From positions 186,001 through 250,000 of the forward strand of contig CANQLI010000002.1 of NCBI GenBank assembly GCA_947624675.1: a stretch of 64,000 bases of DNA. Reading direction: 5' to 3'. Of the stretch, positions 26,445-34,972 are shown piece by piece (the stretch's first letter is position 1; every line of letters begins with the position of its first letter). The notes beneath the pieces were generated by a model. The model worked only from the letters and a program-made list of their open reading frames with translations, was not told the DNA's origin and ran no database searches. Both the position numbers and the translations under genes were made by a program. Origin of the DNA: an uncultured Clostridia bacterium. GTDB lineage: Bacteria > Bacillota > Clostridia > Oscillospirales > Ruminococcaceae.

Positions 26445-27668
26445 CTACCTTCTCTGAAGTAAATCGACCGGTTGATTGTGTACATACTTAACTGTTATGA
26501 CATTCATAAAAATGTATGAAATCAGAATATAACAAAGGTATATCAATACATAAGCTTTAAAGGAAAATGCACCCTCCATATATTCAAATATTCTACCAAG
26601 TAACGGAAGTAAGAAAGCAATCCACAGAACAAGACACACTGCAAAAACAACATTCAGTATCAGCATAATTTCCAAAACATATATTCTTCTTGCTTTATTT
26701 GCACTACATCCGTGTATTCTAAAAATTGCTAAAGATTTTCTCCTGCGCGCCAAAACATAGTTAATTATCAATGCAAGATTAATAGACGATACAACAGCTA
26801 TTAGTACGGAAATCCACATATTAGTATTATAATAATAAATCTTCTCGTTATCTACCAATGTCAGCTCATAAAAATCATCAGCCATATTCGGAAAATATTG
26901 GTTATACAATTCCTGCATTTTATGATTTTCTTCAGCTGTCAATTGATACTTTAGCTCAACTATCGGAAGCTGCTTTAACTTTATTTTGTCAGGCATATTA
27001 TTATAAGGAATATAATATTTATTAAAAGCATCAAAAAATGCAATACATTCATACTCTGTCCCTTCAATGTTTACATACCATTTGTCATCTGACTGATATG
27101 CTTTATATGGATAATCATAAGGAACACTTACGCCTTTTTCATCGTCAAAGAAACTATGTATTTCCGGGTCAAAAAATTCCTCACAGCATCCCGAAGGTGC
27201 AATGCAAACTTTTTCTCCGTTAAAAAACTCTTCATCTGTAAATGATCTTCCGAAATCCCATTTGAAGTACTTACGTATATTATATTCAAACTCTTGTGGA
27301 AACAACAATTTTCCATCGCGATATTCCATACTAATATCTATGTTATTTTTACATTCAGTGTATATAGTGTATATTTTTTCACCAACAATATCTATTACCT
27401 CATCATAAAACTTTGAAAGGTTAGCAGGATAAATCTCAGCGTTTTGAGGAAGTTCATTTTTAACTTGGAAATTGTGATATCCCTCATATTCGTTTTCATC
27501 TAACGAACTGCCATTCACTGCATTATTAGTTTCATTAAGAAAGTTTTGATATACACCAAATGAAAAAAACATAAGCAGTACACTTACCAACTGGCACAAA
27601 ATTACTATAAAAAAGATACCTGTATAATCTTTAATAAAATTTCTGAGATTTATTACAATATACCTCAT
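26445..27668 (-). CDS. FtsX-like permease B (cassette 2)
   Basis: A 407-residue protein with an N-terminal segment (about 15-38), an external domain rich in aromatic and acidic residues (40-290), and three C-terminal segments. The coupling region is RRKSLAIFRIHGCSANKARRI, a type seen in all B members here (RRKTLAIFKLTGATRGKIRR, RRKTLAIFRLVGGTKNRIRR). It lies 5 bases after the secreted-protein gene and 8 before permease A. Confidence 0.85.
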   Translation of the reverse strand: MRYIVINLRNFIKDYTGIFFIVILCQLVSVLLMFFSFGVYQNFLNETNNAVNGSSLDENEYEGYHNFQVKNELPQNAEIYPANLSKFYDEVIDIVGEKIYTIYTECKNNIDISMEYRDGKLLFPQEFEYNIRKYFKWDFGRSFTDEEFFNGEKVCIAPSGCCEEFFDPEIHSFFDDEKGVSVPYDYPYKAYQSDDKWYVNIEGTEYECIAFFDAFNKYYIPYNNMPDKIKLKQLPIVELKYQLTAEENHKMQELYNQYFPNMADDFYELTLVDNEKIYYYNTNMWISVLIAVVSSINLALIINYVLARRRKSLAIFRIHGCSANKARRIYVLEIMLILNVVFAVCLVLWIAFLLPLLGRIFEYMEGAFSFKAYVLIYLCYILISYIFMNVITVKYVHNQPVDLLQRR

Positions 27669-27673
27669 ATTGA

Positions 27674-28129
27674 TTAATTCATCACAATAGCAGATCTTGT
27701 AGCTATCATACTTGAAGAATTATGACCGGATGTATCACCGTAAATAGTACAGTCATGCCTATAATAAACATTTGTGTTCTTGCTGCGATAGTCGGTACAA
27801 GAAACTTCCCTATATTTATCATTAGCGCATACACCATTATTTGCATTATCTGTAATTATCAAACCTGTTGATTTATTAAAAACAGTTACTCCTAGTGACA
27901 TATATGTTGATATATCTGCCATATTAGTTCCCTGAGTATATATTTGACCTTTACTGGGTTGATGATAACACTTCATCGCAAAAACTTCAGATACATTGTT
28001 AACCATTCCATACTCAGTAAACCTATATCCGACTTCAAATAAATGATTACCAGCTACTGCTGAAATTGCACATGTTGAAAAAATTATGCCACACGAAAAA
28101 ACTATAGTAATAATCCTTTTGATATTCAT
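27674..28129 (-). CDS. Small secreted protein (cassette 2)
   Basis: A 151-residue protein with signal peptide MNIKRIITIVFSCGIIFSTC and likely cleavage near SAVAGN. The mature part has four cysteines (KCYHQ, GVCAND, VSCTDY, HDCTIYG) that could form two disulfides, and many Ser/Thr/Asn. Position and size match the secreted protein of cassette 1, but the sequences are not obviously alike. I recognise no family; a secreted peptide or bacteriocin-like substrate is only an inference from context. The ribosome site is AAGGAGGAAA. Confidence 0.78.
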   Translation of the reverse strand: MNIKRIITIVFSCGIIFSTCAISAVAGNHLFEVGYRFTEYGMVNNVSEVFAMKCYHQPSKGQIYTQGTNMADISTYMSLGVTVFNKSTGLIITDNANNGVCANDKYREVSCTDYRSKNTNVYYRHDCTIYGDTSGHNSSSMIATRSAIVMN

Positions 28130-28186
28130 AAATTTCCTCCTTAAATTACAATTATTAACTTAATACTTTGATGTCTTATAAAGCTT

Positions 28187-28385
28187 TAACTACCACATTG
28201 GAATCACCCTACCATATAAACAATGAAATCATTAACCCTACGCTTATTATTATAACATACAAATAGATATTTGAAAAGTTTATTTACAAAAATTTACAAA
28301 ATTTGTATGCTTGCACAAATGCTGTGCCTATGATTTGTGCAGTCTGATGTAAAAAATCTTCTATTCATTTGATTTTATTATCTCT
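28187..28385 (-). promoter_or_regulatory. Promoter/leader module R, copy 2, with upstream terminator hairpin
   Basis: The part 28187-28280 matches copy 1, including TATAAT, a 17-base spacer and TTTTCA, and encodes the same seven-residue frame. The part 28280-28385 also matches copy 3 (34722-34921). It includes a hairpin with TGCACAAAT and ATTTGTGCA arms whose loop differs between copies while the stem is kept, probably the terminator of the upstream permease pair, and the last codons of permease A (28361). Confidence 0.75.
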
Positions 28386-29587
28386 CTGGGTTGCGTCTTA
28401 CCGATGATGATTATCGGCATTATAACTGATGTTATCAGATTCAATACAAGCACCGCTGCACACGCAACCGCCTGCCACAGACCGAATTCAATTACAGTTT
28501 CGGATAAAAGCCCGAAGCTTTTTGCCAAGACTAACACCAACGCCGAAAGTATACACGCTATTACTTCTGTTATCAGCGACGAAAACGCGCTTATCATTAT
28601 GCACTGCCGCCAGCGTGACCCGCAGGTGTAGTATATTCCGTAGCTCCTGAGTTGCTTCTTCGCGTTTATTGCGGACATACATATAACAGTTACGACTGTA
28701 AATATCAACACACCAAAAACTATTGGCGTCAGGAATATCAGGTCTTTTTTAACATCCATAAGACTGTTTTGCTTTATATCATCCATATCCTTACATCCGC
28801 CTGCACGCTCAAGTGCTTTTTTAAGTTCTTCTTTTTCTTCGTTAGTCGCTCCGTCCTTTAAAGAAACAAAGGCGCATTTGTCTATATAACTATAAACATC
28901 AAATTTGTCGAGCTCTTCCTGACTCGCTATTACAACTGGCTGATGAACATACTTTTCATCATTTAATTTATAGTTTATAAAGCAACTATCAATTTTCGTA
29001 ACATCAGATAAGTTTTCCGGGCTCTTAAAAATAACTGCGCCATCCATTACTTCTCCTATGATTTCTACCTTAAGCTTCTTTTCAGGTTCACCTACTGTTA
29101 ATTCAAATTCATCTCCTGTTGTTACCGAATTATAGTTGTTGCTAACAACCAAATGAAGCGTGTTATCGTCGTCCACGGAATCAAGCCACTTCCCGCTGAC
29201 TAGAATTGGTTTAAAATTATCGATTATAACAGGATCATATCCGATTCCCCTAAATTCATAGAATACATTCTCGTCTTTTCTTAAACTCGCCCCAAAAGAT
29301 GTAGGTGCTATTACATCCTTTGTCTGTGGATACTTTTCTCTTATATCTTTTTCACTTAAAAGAAAGTCTTCAGGCTTCACCCCTCCTATCGCTGTCTGAG
29401 GAGTTGCATAAAATCCATCACCTTCAAGCATATCGCTTAACGGAAGATAATATCTGAGTTGAGATTTTACCGAGGAAACTGTAAAAATAACACTCATAAG
29501 CACTAACACAAGCTCTAGAATTATTATTAAATTTATACCTAAGTTTCTTAAAAATTCCATATATCCAAGCTTGCAATAAGCCTTCAT
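28361..29587 (-). CDS. FtsX-like permease A (orphan pair 1)
   Basis: A 408-residue protein with one N-terminal membrane segment, an external domain (about 40-280) and three C-terminal segments. The coupling motif KKQLRSYGIYYTCGSRWRQC and the tail GKTQPREIIKSNE match permease A of pair 2 almost exactly. About the last 110 codons are roughly 94 % identical in DNA to 31039-31370, while the external domain has diverged. It starts 1 base after permease B's stop. No ATPase gene follows before cassette 2. Confidence 0.85.
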   Translation of the reverse strand: MKAYCKLGYMEFLRNLGINLIIILELVLVLMSVIFTVSSVKSQLRYYLPLSDMLEGDGFYATPQTAIGGVKPEDFLLSEKDIREKYPQTKDVIAPTSFGASLRKDENVFYEFRGIGYDPVIIDNFKPILVSGKWLDSVDDDNTLHLVVSNNYNSVTTGDEFELTVGEPEKKLKVEIIGEVMDGAVIFKSPENLSDVTKIDSCFINYKLNDEKYVHQPVVIASQEELDKFDVYSYIDKCAFVSLKDGATNEEKEELKKALERAGGCKDMDDIKQNSLMDVKKDLIFLTPIVFGVLIFTVVTVICMSAINAKKQLRSYGIYYTCGSRWRQCIMISAFSSLITEVIACILSALVLVLAKSFGLLSETVIEFGLWQAVACAAVLVLNLITSVIMPIIIIGKTQPREIIKSNE

Positions 29588-29588
29588 A

Positions 29589-30905
29589 TTATCCCTCCTT
29601 TAAAAGCGATACGGGTGTTTTACGAATATACCTTGCAACCAATATATTAAGTGTTACAATAACCAGCGCAATATATATCAAAAACATTGTCCCATATACC
29701 TTAAGTGTGTATTTGTCTTCAACATACGGATAGTATTTAACAAGCGTCGGTAACAGCAAAAACCTAAACATTACCGTACAAGCTAAAAATACAACAATAG
29801 ATATAACCGCCACCTCGGTTACATACATTCGTCTTATTTTGCCTCTTGTTGCTCCAGTAAGTTTAAATATTGCAAGAGTTTTTCTGCGCGTTGACAGTAT
29901 GTACTTAAAAAGTGCTGCTATATTTACCGCAGCTGCTAACGCTATAACCACCGATATCCACATATTGGTATTGTAAAAATACTGTGTATCTACATTTACC
30001 ATTGCCATCTCTGGAATGTCACCATCTATCATATCGCCAAAACACTCCTCAAACAAATCGACAAAACCGTTGTATTCGTCTACAGTCAAAGGTTTTGTAA
30101 GCTTAATCTCAAAATACGAACCACAATAAAAATCATCGGGAGTTGAGAAAAATGGTAAAAACACAGTATCATTAAAATGAGGATTCTCAGAGCCTACGAT
30201 TTTATATTTTGTCCCTCTTATATTTAAATATTTATCCTCACCCGAGGTCTCGATCTTAATATCCGGGTCGTCATATAAATCGTACAATATTTCGCCGCTT
30301 AAATCCGGATCCGGATTATCATATGAAGCGAAATATTCGGGATTTGCCACACAAACCTTATCACCGTTCCTTATTTCCTCGTCTGTTATCCATCTTCCCT
30401 CAGCTAGATTTCCCTGTTTTTCATACACTCCAAATGTGTTAGTGTCTTGAAAGCTGTATTCGCCATTCTTTTTAGTTATCGAATAGCAAAATCTCAATGT
30501 TTTTCCGCTTAAGTTAACACCTTTTAAAGCGTCCGCCTCTTTCTGAGTGACTTTATGCGAGCATAATTCAAAATTCAAGGTATCAAGCTTTTCTCCTAAA
30601 TAATCCACAATTTTAAGATAAGAACTCTTGGCCTCGCCAAAGGTTTTAGGATTCTCAATATAATTACTAAAATCCATATAATACATCAAATAATGCCAAT
30701 CGGTTTCGGAAATAGGTTCTCCGTATTCGTCGTACATTCCGTTTGTGTTTATAAGGTCCTGATTTGACTTCTCTCGATAATTCATATATATGCCATAAGA
30801 TAATAGAAGCACTAATACAGAAAACACCTGAGATATGATAAAAAGAACAAACATAAGTGAATTTTGACAAATAAATTGCCTTATGTTTTTGAATATGTAT
30901 CGCAT
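29589..30905 (-). CDS. FtsX-like permease B (orphan pair 1)
   Basis: A 438-residue B-type permease: an N-terminal segment (about 15-38), the longest external domain of the set (about 40-320), then three C-terminal segments with coupling motif RRKTLAIFKLTGATRGKIRR. The external part is acidic and rich in Tyr and Asp. The ATG is preceded by AGGAGGAGC within module S, so this is the first gene of its transcript. It pairs with the A permease immediately downstream. Confidence 0.85.
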   Translation of the reverse strand: MRYIFKNIRQFICQNSLMFVLFIISQVFSVLVLLLSYGIYMNYREKSNQDLINTNGMYDEYGEPISETDWHYLMYYMDFSNYIENPKTFGEAKSSYLKIVDYLGEKLDTLNFELCSHKVTQKEADALKGVNLSGKTLRFCYSITKKNGEYSFQDTNTFGVYEKQGNLAEGRWITDEEIRNGDKVCVANPEYFASYDNPDPDLSGEILYDLYDDPDIKIETSGEDKYLNIRGTKYKIVGSENPHFNDTVFLPFFSTPDDFYCGSYFEIKLTKPLTVDEYNGFVDLFEECFGDMIDGDIPEMAMVNVDTQYFYNTNMWISVVIALAAAVNIAALFKYILSTRRKTLAIFKLTGATRGKIRRMYVTEVAVISIVVFLACTVMFRFLLLPTLVKYYPYVEDKYTLKVYGTMFLIYIALVIVTLNILVARYIRKTPVSLLKEG

Positions 30906-31032
30906 ATAGCTCCTCCTAATTATGTTTCTGTAATTATATAGGCTTTATTTCTGCGTTTTCTGACAGTCAGTTAACATATTTGTCGATTTTCACAATTATA
31001 ATGTCTCCGTATTGTGCAATATGCAGACAGAA
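30906..31032 (-). promoter_or_regulatory. Promoter/operator module S, copy 1
   Basis: About 123 bases nearly identical to 33533-33657, each directly upstream of a B permease. On the minus strand it holds two TATAAT boxes, a short palindrome CTGACAGTCAG (30960-30970) and a larger inverted repeat next to a TATAAT. In this copy two changes weaken the large repeat (GTCTCCGTATTG against CAATATGCAGAC). Confidence 0.65.
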
Positions 31033-31038
31033 AATCTT

Positions 31039-32295
31039 CTATTCATTTGATTTTATTATCTCTCTGGGCTGGGTTTTGCCGATGATGATTATCGGCATTA
31101 TCACTGATGTTATCAGATTCAATACAAGCACCGCTACACACGCAACTGCCTGCCAAAGACCGAATTCAATTACAGTTTCAGATAAAAGCCCGAAGCTTTG
31201 CGCTAAGACTAACACCAACGCCGAAAGTATACACGCTATTACTTCCGTTATCAGCGACGAAAACGCACTTATCATTATGCACTGCCGCCAGCGTGACCCA
31301 CAGGTGTAGTATATTCCGTAGCTCCTGAGTTGCTTTTTGGCATTTATTGCGGACATACATATCGTCGTGACAATTACAAACAAAAGCACACCTATTATTA
31401 TAGGGAGCAAAAATGCTATTTTTGAACCTATCATTTGATATGTGTTTTCTTTCATCGGCTTAGTATCATACACATCTCCCGACAGTTTAAGCGTTTCCTT
31501 TATCTCGCTAAGTCTTTCATCAGTTGTGTTTTTGTCAAAGTTTAAAAATACCGTCTGATAATAATGCTGTTCCGCTCCTATTTCATCAAGGTCTTCCTGA
31601 CACGCTATTACAAACCGATTTGTAAACTCAACTTCTTCTCCGTTATAGTCAATCGTAGTAGTATCGTAAACTGCGTAGCTTGGAAAAAAGTCATATGCGC
31701 TAACCTTTGTAAAGTCTTTTCCTTGTGCGCGGTCAAATATTGCTGACCCGTTTCTTACCTTTCCAACTACCCTTACTTTAACCGTTTTAGATTTACCATT
31801 ATTTTTAACTATATATGTTCCCTCATATTCATTTCCTACATCAACATTTTTTATGTTGTAGGAAACAACTACATTTAATACACCTTTTTCCTTTTTTGCT
31901 TTTGAAAGCCATACTCCGTCCTCAAGATATGGTTCAAATGAATCTATCATCTTTTTGCTGTAAGATTTCCCCTCAAAATCAGCTCCTCCGATATTAAACT
32001 GAAACTGATTAAACGATGTAATTTTGTTTACCTCGGGAAACTTTTTTAATATATCTTCGTCATACACAAGTTTATTTTCAGGTGTAACTCGATGACTTAT
32101 CATTTCCGGTCTTATAAATACTCCCGTTTCGGTAAGATCATCTTTTAAAGGCTCATAAAATCTAAGTTGGCTGTTTAATGTCGATACCGTGAATATAGAC
32201 ATTATTATCAGTGCAGAAAGCTCTATCGCTATTATTAAGTTAAGCTTTAAATATTTTATAAATTCAAGATAACCGTACTTTATGTATGCAAGCAT
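31039..32295 (-). CDS. FtsX-like permease A (orphan pair 2)
   Basis: A 418-residue A-type permease with the same plan as the one at 28361: N-terminal segment, external domain (about 40-290), and three C-terminal segments with KKQLRSYGIYYTCGSRWRQC coupling region and REIIKSNE tail. The near-identity of only the C-terminal third to its sister indicates gene conversion or domain exchange. It starts 1 base after permease B's stop. Confidence 0.85.
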   Translation of the reverse strand: MLAYIKYGYLEFIKYLKLNLIIAIELSALIIMSIFTVSTLNSQLRFYEPLKDDLTETGVFIRPEMISHRVTPENKLVYDEDILKKFPEVNKITSFNQFQFNIGGADFEGKSYSKKMIDSFEPYLEDGVWLSKAKKEKGVLNVVVSYNIKNVDVGNEYEGTYIVKNNGKSKTVKVRVVGKVRNGSAIFDRAQGKDFTKVSAYDFFPSYAVYDTTTIDYNGEEVEFTNRFVIACQEDLDEIGAEQHYYQTVFLNFDKNTTDERLSEIKETLKLSGDVYDTKPMKENTYQMIGSKIAFLLPIIIGVLLFVIVTTICMSAINAKKQLRSYGIYYTCGSRWRQCIMISAFSSLITEVIACILSALVLVLAQSFGLLSETVIEFGLWQAVACVAVLVLNLITSVIMPIIIIGKTQPREIIKSNE

Positions 32296-32296
32296 T

Positions 32297-33532
32297 CTAA
32301 TTCTCCTCCTTCATAAGATTTACGGGAGCTTTAGAAACATATCGCATTATCATTATATTTAAAATAACAACCGTCACTGCCATGTATATCAAAAACATTA
32401 TTGCATAAACCTTAAGCGTGTAAAGATTCTCAATATACGGATATACCTTTATGATAAAAGGCTTTATCGCAACATTGAAAATAATCGCGCTTATCACAAA
32501 CATAACCGAAGATATTAAAGTTGTCTCTAATATATAAAGTCTGCGTATCCTGTTTTTGGTTCCACCGACAAGTCTGAAGATAGCCAATGTTTTTCTTCTT
32601 GAAACCAAAACATACTGATATAGCACCGCTAAATTTATTGCCGCCGCAAGCGCTATTATTACCGATATCCATATGTTAGTGTTATAAAAATATTGCGTGT
32701 CTATATTTGCGGTAGGCATTTTCGTCACATCTGAGATAAGGTCGGCAAAATAATAGCTCACAAGCTCTGTAAACTTTCTGTATTCATCGGCTGTCGGTAC
32801 TTCTTTTAGCTTTAAATCAAAACTCTCTCCCACATAACAGTCGCCCGGCGCTGCTCCCGGAGTTACTGTAACTGCCATTGCCTCTGGGTTATGATATCCT
32901 ATAACCTCATACTTTACTCCGTTGGTCGTTACATAATATGTACCATTTTCCTCTGTAAGATCCATATATTCGTGATTATGCTTTTGAAGCTCCTCAAATC
33001 CAATAATACAAACCTTTGCATCTATTCTATAATCCTCGTTTGTAAAATACCTACCACCATAAACCGTAGTAAAGCTGTCAGGCACTGCAAGTTCACCGTC
33101 TTTGTAACCTGATGTTACTGAAATATATGGCACGTATGTTTGACCTGTTGATTTTCTGTACAATTCATCAATATCTATAAGCTCCGGAAGACATGAAAAG
33201 TCAATATAATCAATTTTATCGCCAAAAATCGTTCCCAGGTCATAAAAAAAGCCCCTGCATTCCTCAAATTTCATAGGGCGTTCATAATATTTATCTAATC
33301 CCTGTTGAAACAGCAGATATTCTATATCACTTTCTTCTCGCTTGTTTCCTTCGAGATCATACAATCCTTCTGTTCCCTGTATGTCCCTATCGGCTTTTTC
33401 GTGATACTCGGTATATATTCCGTATGCCGCAAGCAACACCGTAACGGAAACAAAAAGCGAAACCAGAAACAGGATAAATACAAGAGTGTTTTTTAAAGCA
33501 AAAAGCTTGATGTTTTTTAATATGTATCTCAT
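32297..33532 (-). CDS. FtsX-like permease B (orphan pair 2)
   Basis: A 411-residue B-type permease with the N-terminal segment FILFLVSLFVSVTVLLAAYG, an external domain (about 40-290) and three C-terminal segments. The coupling motif is RRKTLAIFRLVGGTKNRIRR. It is the first gene after module S copy 2, with AGGAGGAGC as ribosome site. Domain layout and coupling helix match the other B members, while external sequences differ widely, as expected if each pair recognises a different ligand. Confidence 0.85.
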   Translation of the reverse strand: MRYILKNIKLFALKNTLVFILFLVSLFVSVTVLLAAYGIYTEYHEKADRDIQGTEGLYDLEGNKREESDIEYLLFQQGLDKYYERPMKFEECRGFFYDLGTIFGDKIDYIDFSCLPELIDIDELYRKSTGQTYVPYISVTSGYKDGELAVPDSFTTVYGGRYFTNEDYRIDAKVCIIGFEELQKHNHEYMDLTEENGTYYVTTNGVKYEVIGYHNPEAMAVTVTPGAAPGDCYVGESFDLKLKEVPTADEYRKFTELVSYYFADLISDVTKMPTANIDTQYFYNTNIWISVIIALAAAINLAVLYQYVLVSRRKTLAIFRLVGGTKNRIRRLYILETTLISSVMFVISAIIFNVAIKPFIIKVYPYIENLYTLKVYAIMFLIYMAVTVVILNIMIMRYVSKAPVNLMKEEN

Positions 33533-33657
33533 ATAGCTCCTCCTAATTATGTTTCTGTAATTATATAGGCTTTATTTCTGCGTTTTCTGACAGTCAGTTA
33601 ACATATTTGTCGATTTTCACAATTATAATGTCTGCATATTGTGCAATATGCAGACAA
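33533..33657 (-). promoter_or_regulatory. Promoter/operator module S, copy 2
   Basis: Nearly identical to module S copy 1. Here the large inverted repeat is perfect: GTCTGCATATTG and CAATATGCAGAC, 12-bp arms around a 2-base centre, about 33630-33656. It lies just upstream of a TATAAT on the minus strand, as an operator would. The small palindrome CTGACAGTCAG is at 33587-33597. Confidence 0.65.
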
Positions 33658-33665
33658 AGATTCTT

Positions 33666-34241
33666 TTACTCATCAGTATAAACAACATCTAGTATGTAAT
33701 CGGAATTGTTCTCATCAAACGGAAATACCTTGTTTTTCTCAATAGGAAACAGTTCATTTGGTAACAACATTTCCCAACTATAAATATCTCCAAGTATTTT
33801 CGTTCCTTTATATTCGATTTTATATTTATGTTCTTCTACAACCTCATAGTTTTCCAAGTAACTATAATTTACATTGCAAGAACAGTAAATATTTCTTCCC
33901 TCTATTTTCGTGATTTCAAACGCTTCACAACCACTAGTCCATCCGGTCCCATTCCCAAAATCGTCGTATCCTTTACAAAATTGTTCATAATAGTAATCAT
34001 CGACCATCATTGTTTTTTTATTAAGCACTTTTGCTTCACGAAAAATTGCGGAACATAACTCTGAATCATAATTATACAAAATATGATGTTCAAAATCTTC
34101 CTTACCAAAGATTTTTCTGTCAAATTCGGCTGATGGAGCTGCTAAAAGAGTTAGAATAGCAGCAAAAACCCCAAGAATTACAGAAAAAACTATTATGATT
34201 ATTTTAATAACTTTCTTTTTTCTAAGTTTTCTTTGACACAT
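33666..34241 (-). CDS. Membrane-anchored hypothetical protein next to the transporters
   Basis: A 191-residue protein with a very basic start (MCQRKLRKKKVIK), one membrane segment (about residues 13-38) and an outside domain of about 150 residues. Cysteine pairs lie in ELCSAIF, QFCKGYD, SGCEAFE and YCSCNVNY. The last ~50 residues read as beta strands with many Tyr. I do not recognise it. It lies 9 bases before the module S inverted repeat and probably belongs to the decayed third cassette. A GTG four codons upstream is an alternative start; GGGAG 5 bases before the ATG favours 34241. Confidence 0.65.
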   Translation of the reverse strand: MCQRKLRKKKVIKIIIIVFSVILGVFAAILTLLAAPSAEFDRKIFGKEDFEHHILYNYDSELCSAIFREAKVLNKKTMMVDDYYYEQFCKGYDDFGNGTGWTSGCEAFEITKIEGRNIYCSCNVNYSYLENYEVVEEHKYKIEYKGTKILGDIYSWEMLLPNELFPIEKNKVFPFDENNSDYILDVVYTDE

Positions 34242-34429
34242 AAGTACTCCCACAATCTTACATTAATCCAAGTGTATTTTTATAAACAATTATAATGGTA
34301 TGATGAAGTTTGTCTAATAACATAAAACATTTTTTCAATACCTCCACACGGCTTAAATGATGCAACTGAACTATTTTTAGCTGTAACTGCATAATTATAA
34401 TAAAAAAATGCGTCAAATAATTCGGCTTT

Positions 34430-34664
34430 TTATTTTTCATTTAGTAATAATGAGCTTTCTTCTAATTGATTTCTAACAGATTTGTAATAATTACTTATTT
34501 CACTGTTATTATGATCTAATTGAAATTCATTCAAAGCGCTTAAATAATCTTCAACCAATACATCATTTTCTGCTTGGTAATTCTTAAACAGATTTATAAC
34601 TTGAAAATAAATCATTTACTCGATTTTGAGCTTAATTCAAACTAGTTAGTACTTGTTCTTTCAT
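34430..34664 (-). pseudogene. Decayed small gene at the head of cassette 3
   Basis: An ATG at 34664 has an excellent GGAGGT site 7 bases upstream, but the frame MKEQVLTSLN stops after 10 codons. The same frame goes on as AQNRVNDLFSSYKSV before another stop. A separate 61-residue frame (34615-34430, FKNYQAENDVLVEDYLSALN region and a leucine-rich end) takes over in another phase. This looks like one small helical protein gene broken by a stop and a frameshift. It occupies the place that the secreted-protein genes have in cassettes 1 and 2. It might instead be a deliberate short peptide followed by an unrelated frame. Confidence 0.45.
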
Positions 34665-34721
34665 AATTTTTACCTCCAACTTATAATTTATTTACATAAG
34701 TCCTAATAAATATGTAATTTA

Positions 34722-34921
34722 ATTACCACATTGGAATCGCTCTACAATATAAACATTGAAATTATTAACCCTACGCTTATTATTATAACATACTAAGAGA
34801 TATTTGAAAAGTTTATTTACAAAAATTTACAAAATTTGTATACTTGCACAAATACAATGTCTATGATTTGTGCAGTCTGATGTAAAAATTCTTCTATTCA
34901 TTTGATTTTATTATCTCTTAT
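34722..34921 (-). repeat. Promoter/leader module R, copy 3, plus relic of a permease 3' end
   Basis: It matches 28187-28385 over about 200 bases with scattered changes: TTTTCA, 17 bases, TATAAT are kept; the tiny leader frame has lost its ATG (ATA) and its Trp codon; the TGCACAAAT/ATTTGTGCA stem is kept. The last ~25 bases match the permease A ending (codons for IIKSNE and stop), but no permease precedes them; the 5'-nucleotidase terminator follows instead. A permease gene has been deleted here, leaving its last codons. Confidence 0.7.
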
Positions 34922-34923
34922 AA

Positions 34924-34955
34924 AAAAACAAAGCCCTCTTTCGAGGACTTTGAGA
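34924..34955 (-). terminator. Terminator after 5'-nucleotidase gene
   Basis: Arms AAAGCCCTC and GAGGACTTT (one mismatch) with a TTTC loop, followed on the minus strand by GTTTTTTT. It lies 18 bases past the stop of the gene ending at 34973. Confidence 0.75.
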
Positions 34956-34972
34956 TAATATTATTTTAAAAA

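Noticed and set aside
23829-28129. The two small secreted proteins as lactococcin 972-type bacteriocins
   Set aside because: Gene order (secreted protein, membrane proteins, ATPase) recalls that system, but the mature sequences are longer and I do not see the family's Gly/Trp/His pattern.
34258-34440. 60-codon minus-strand frame overlapping the decayed small gene
   Set aside because: No ribosome site, unusual residue mix (many His, Ile, Lys), and it overlaps another frame; most likely chance in AT-rich DNA.
28187-34921. Modules R and S as CRISPR-like or insertion-sequence repeats
   Set aside because: Copies are few, far apart, of promoter type, and always placed before transporter genes; there are no spacers or cas genes.
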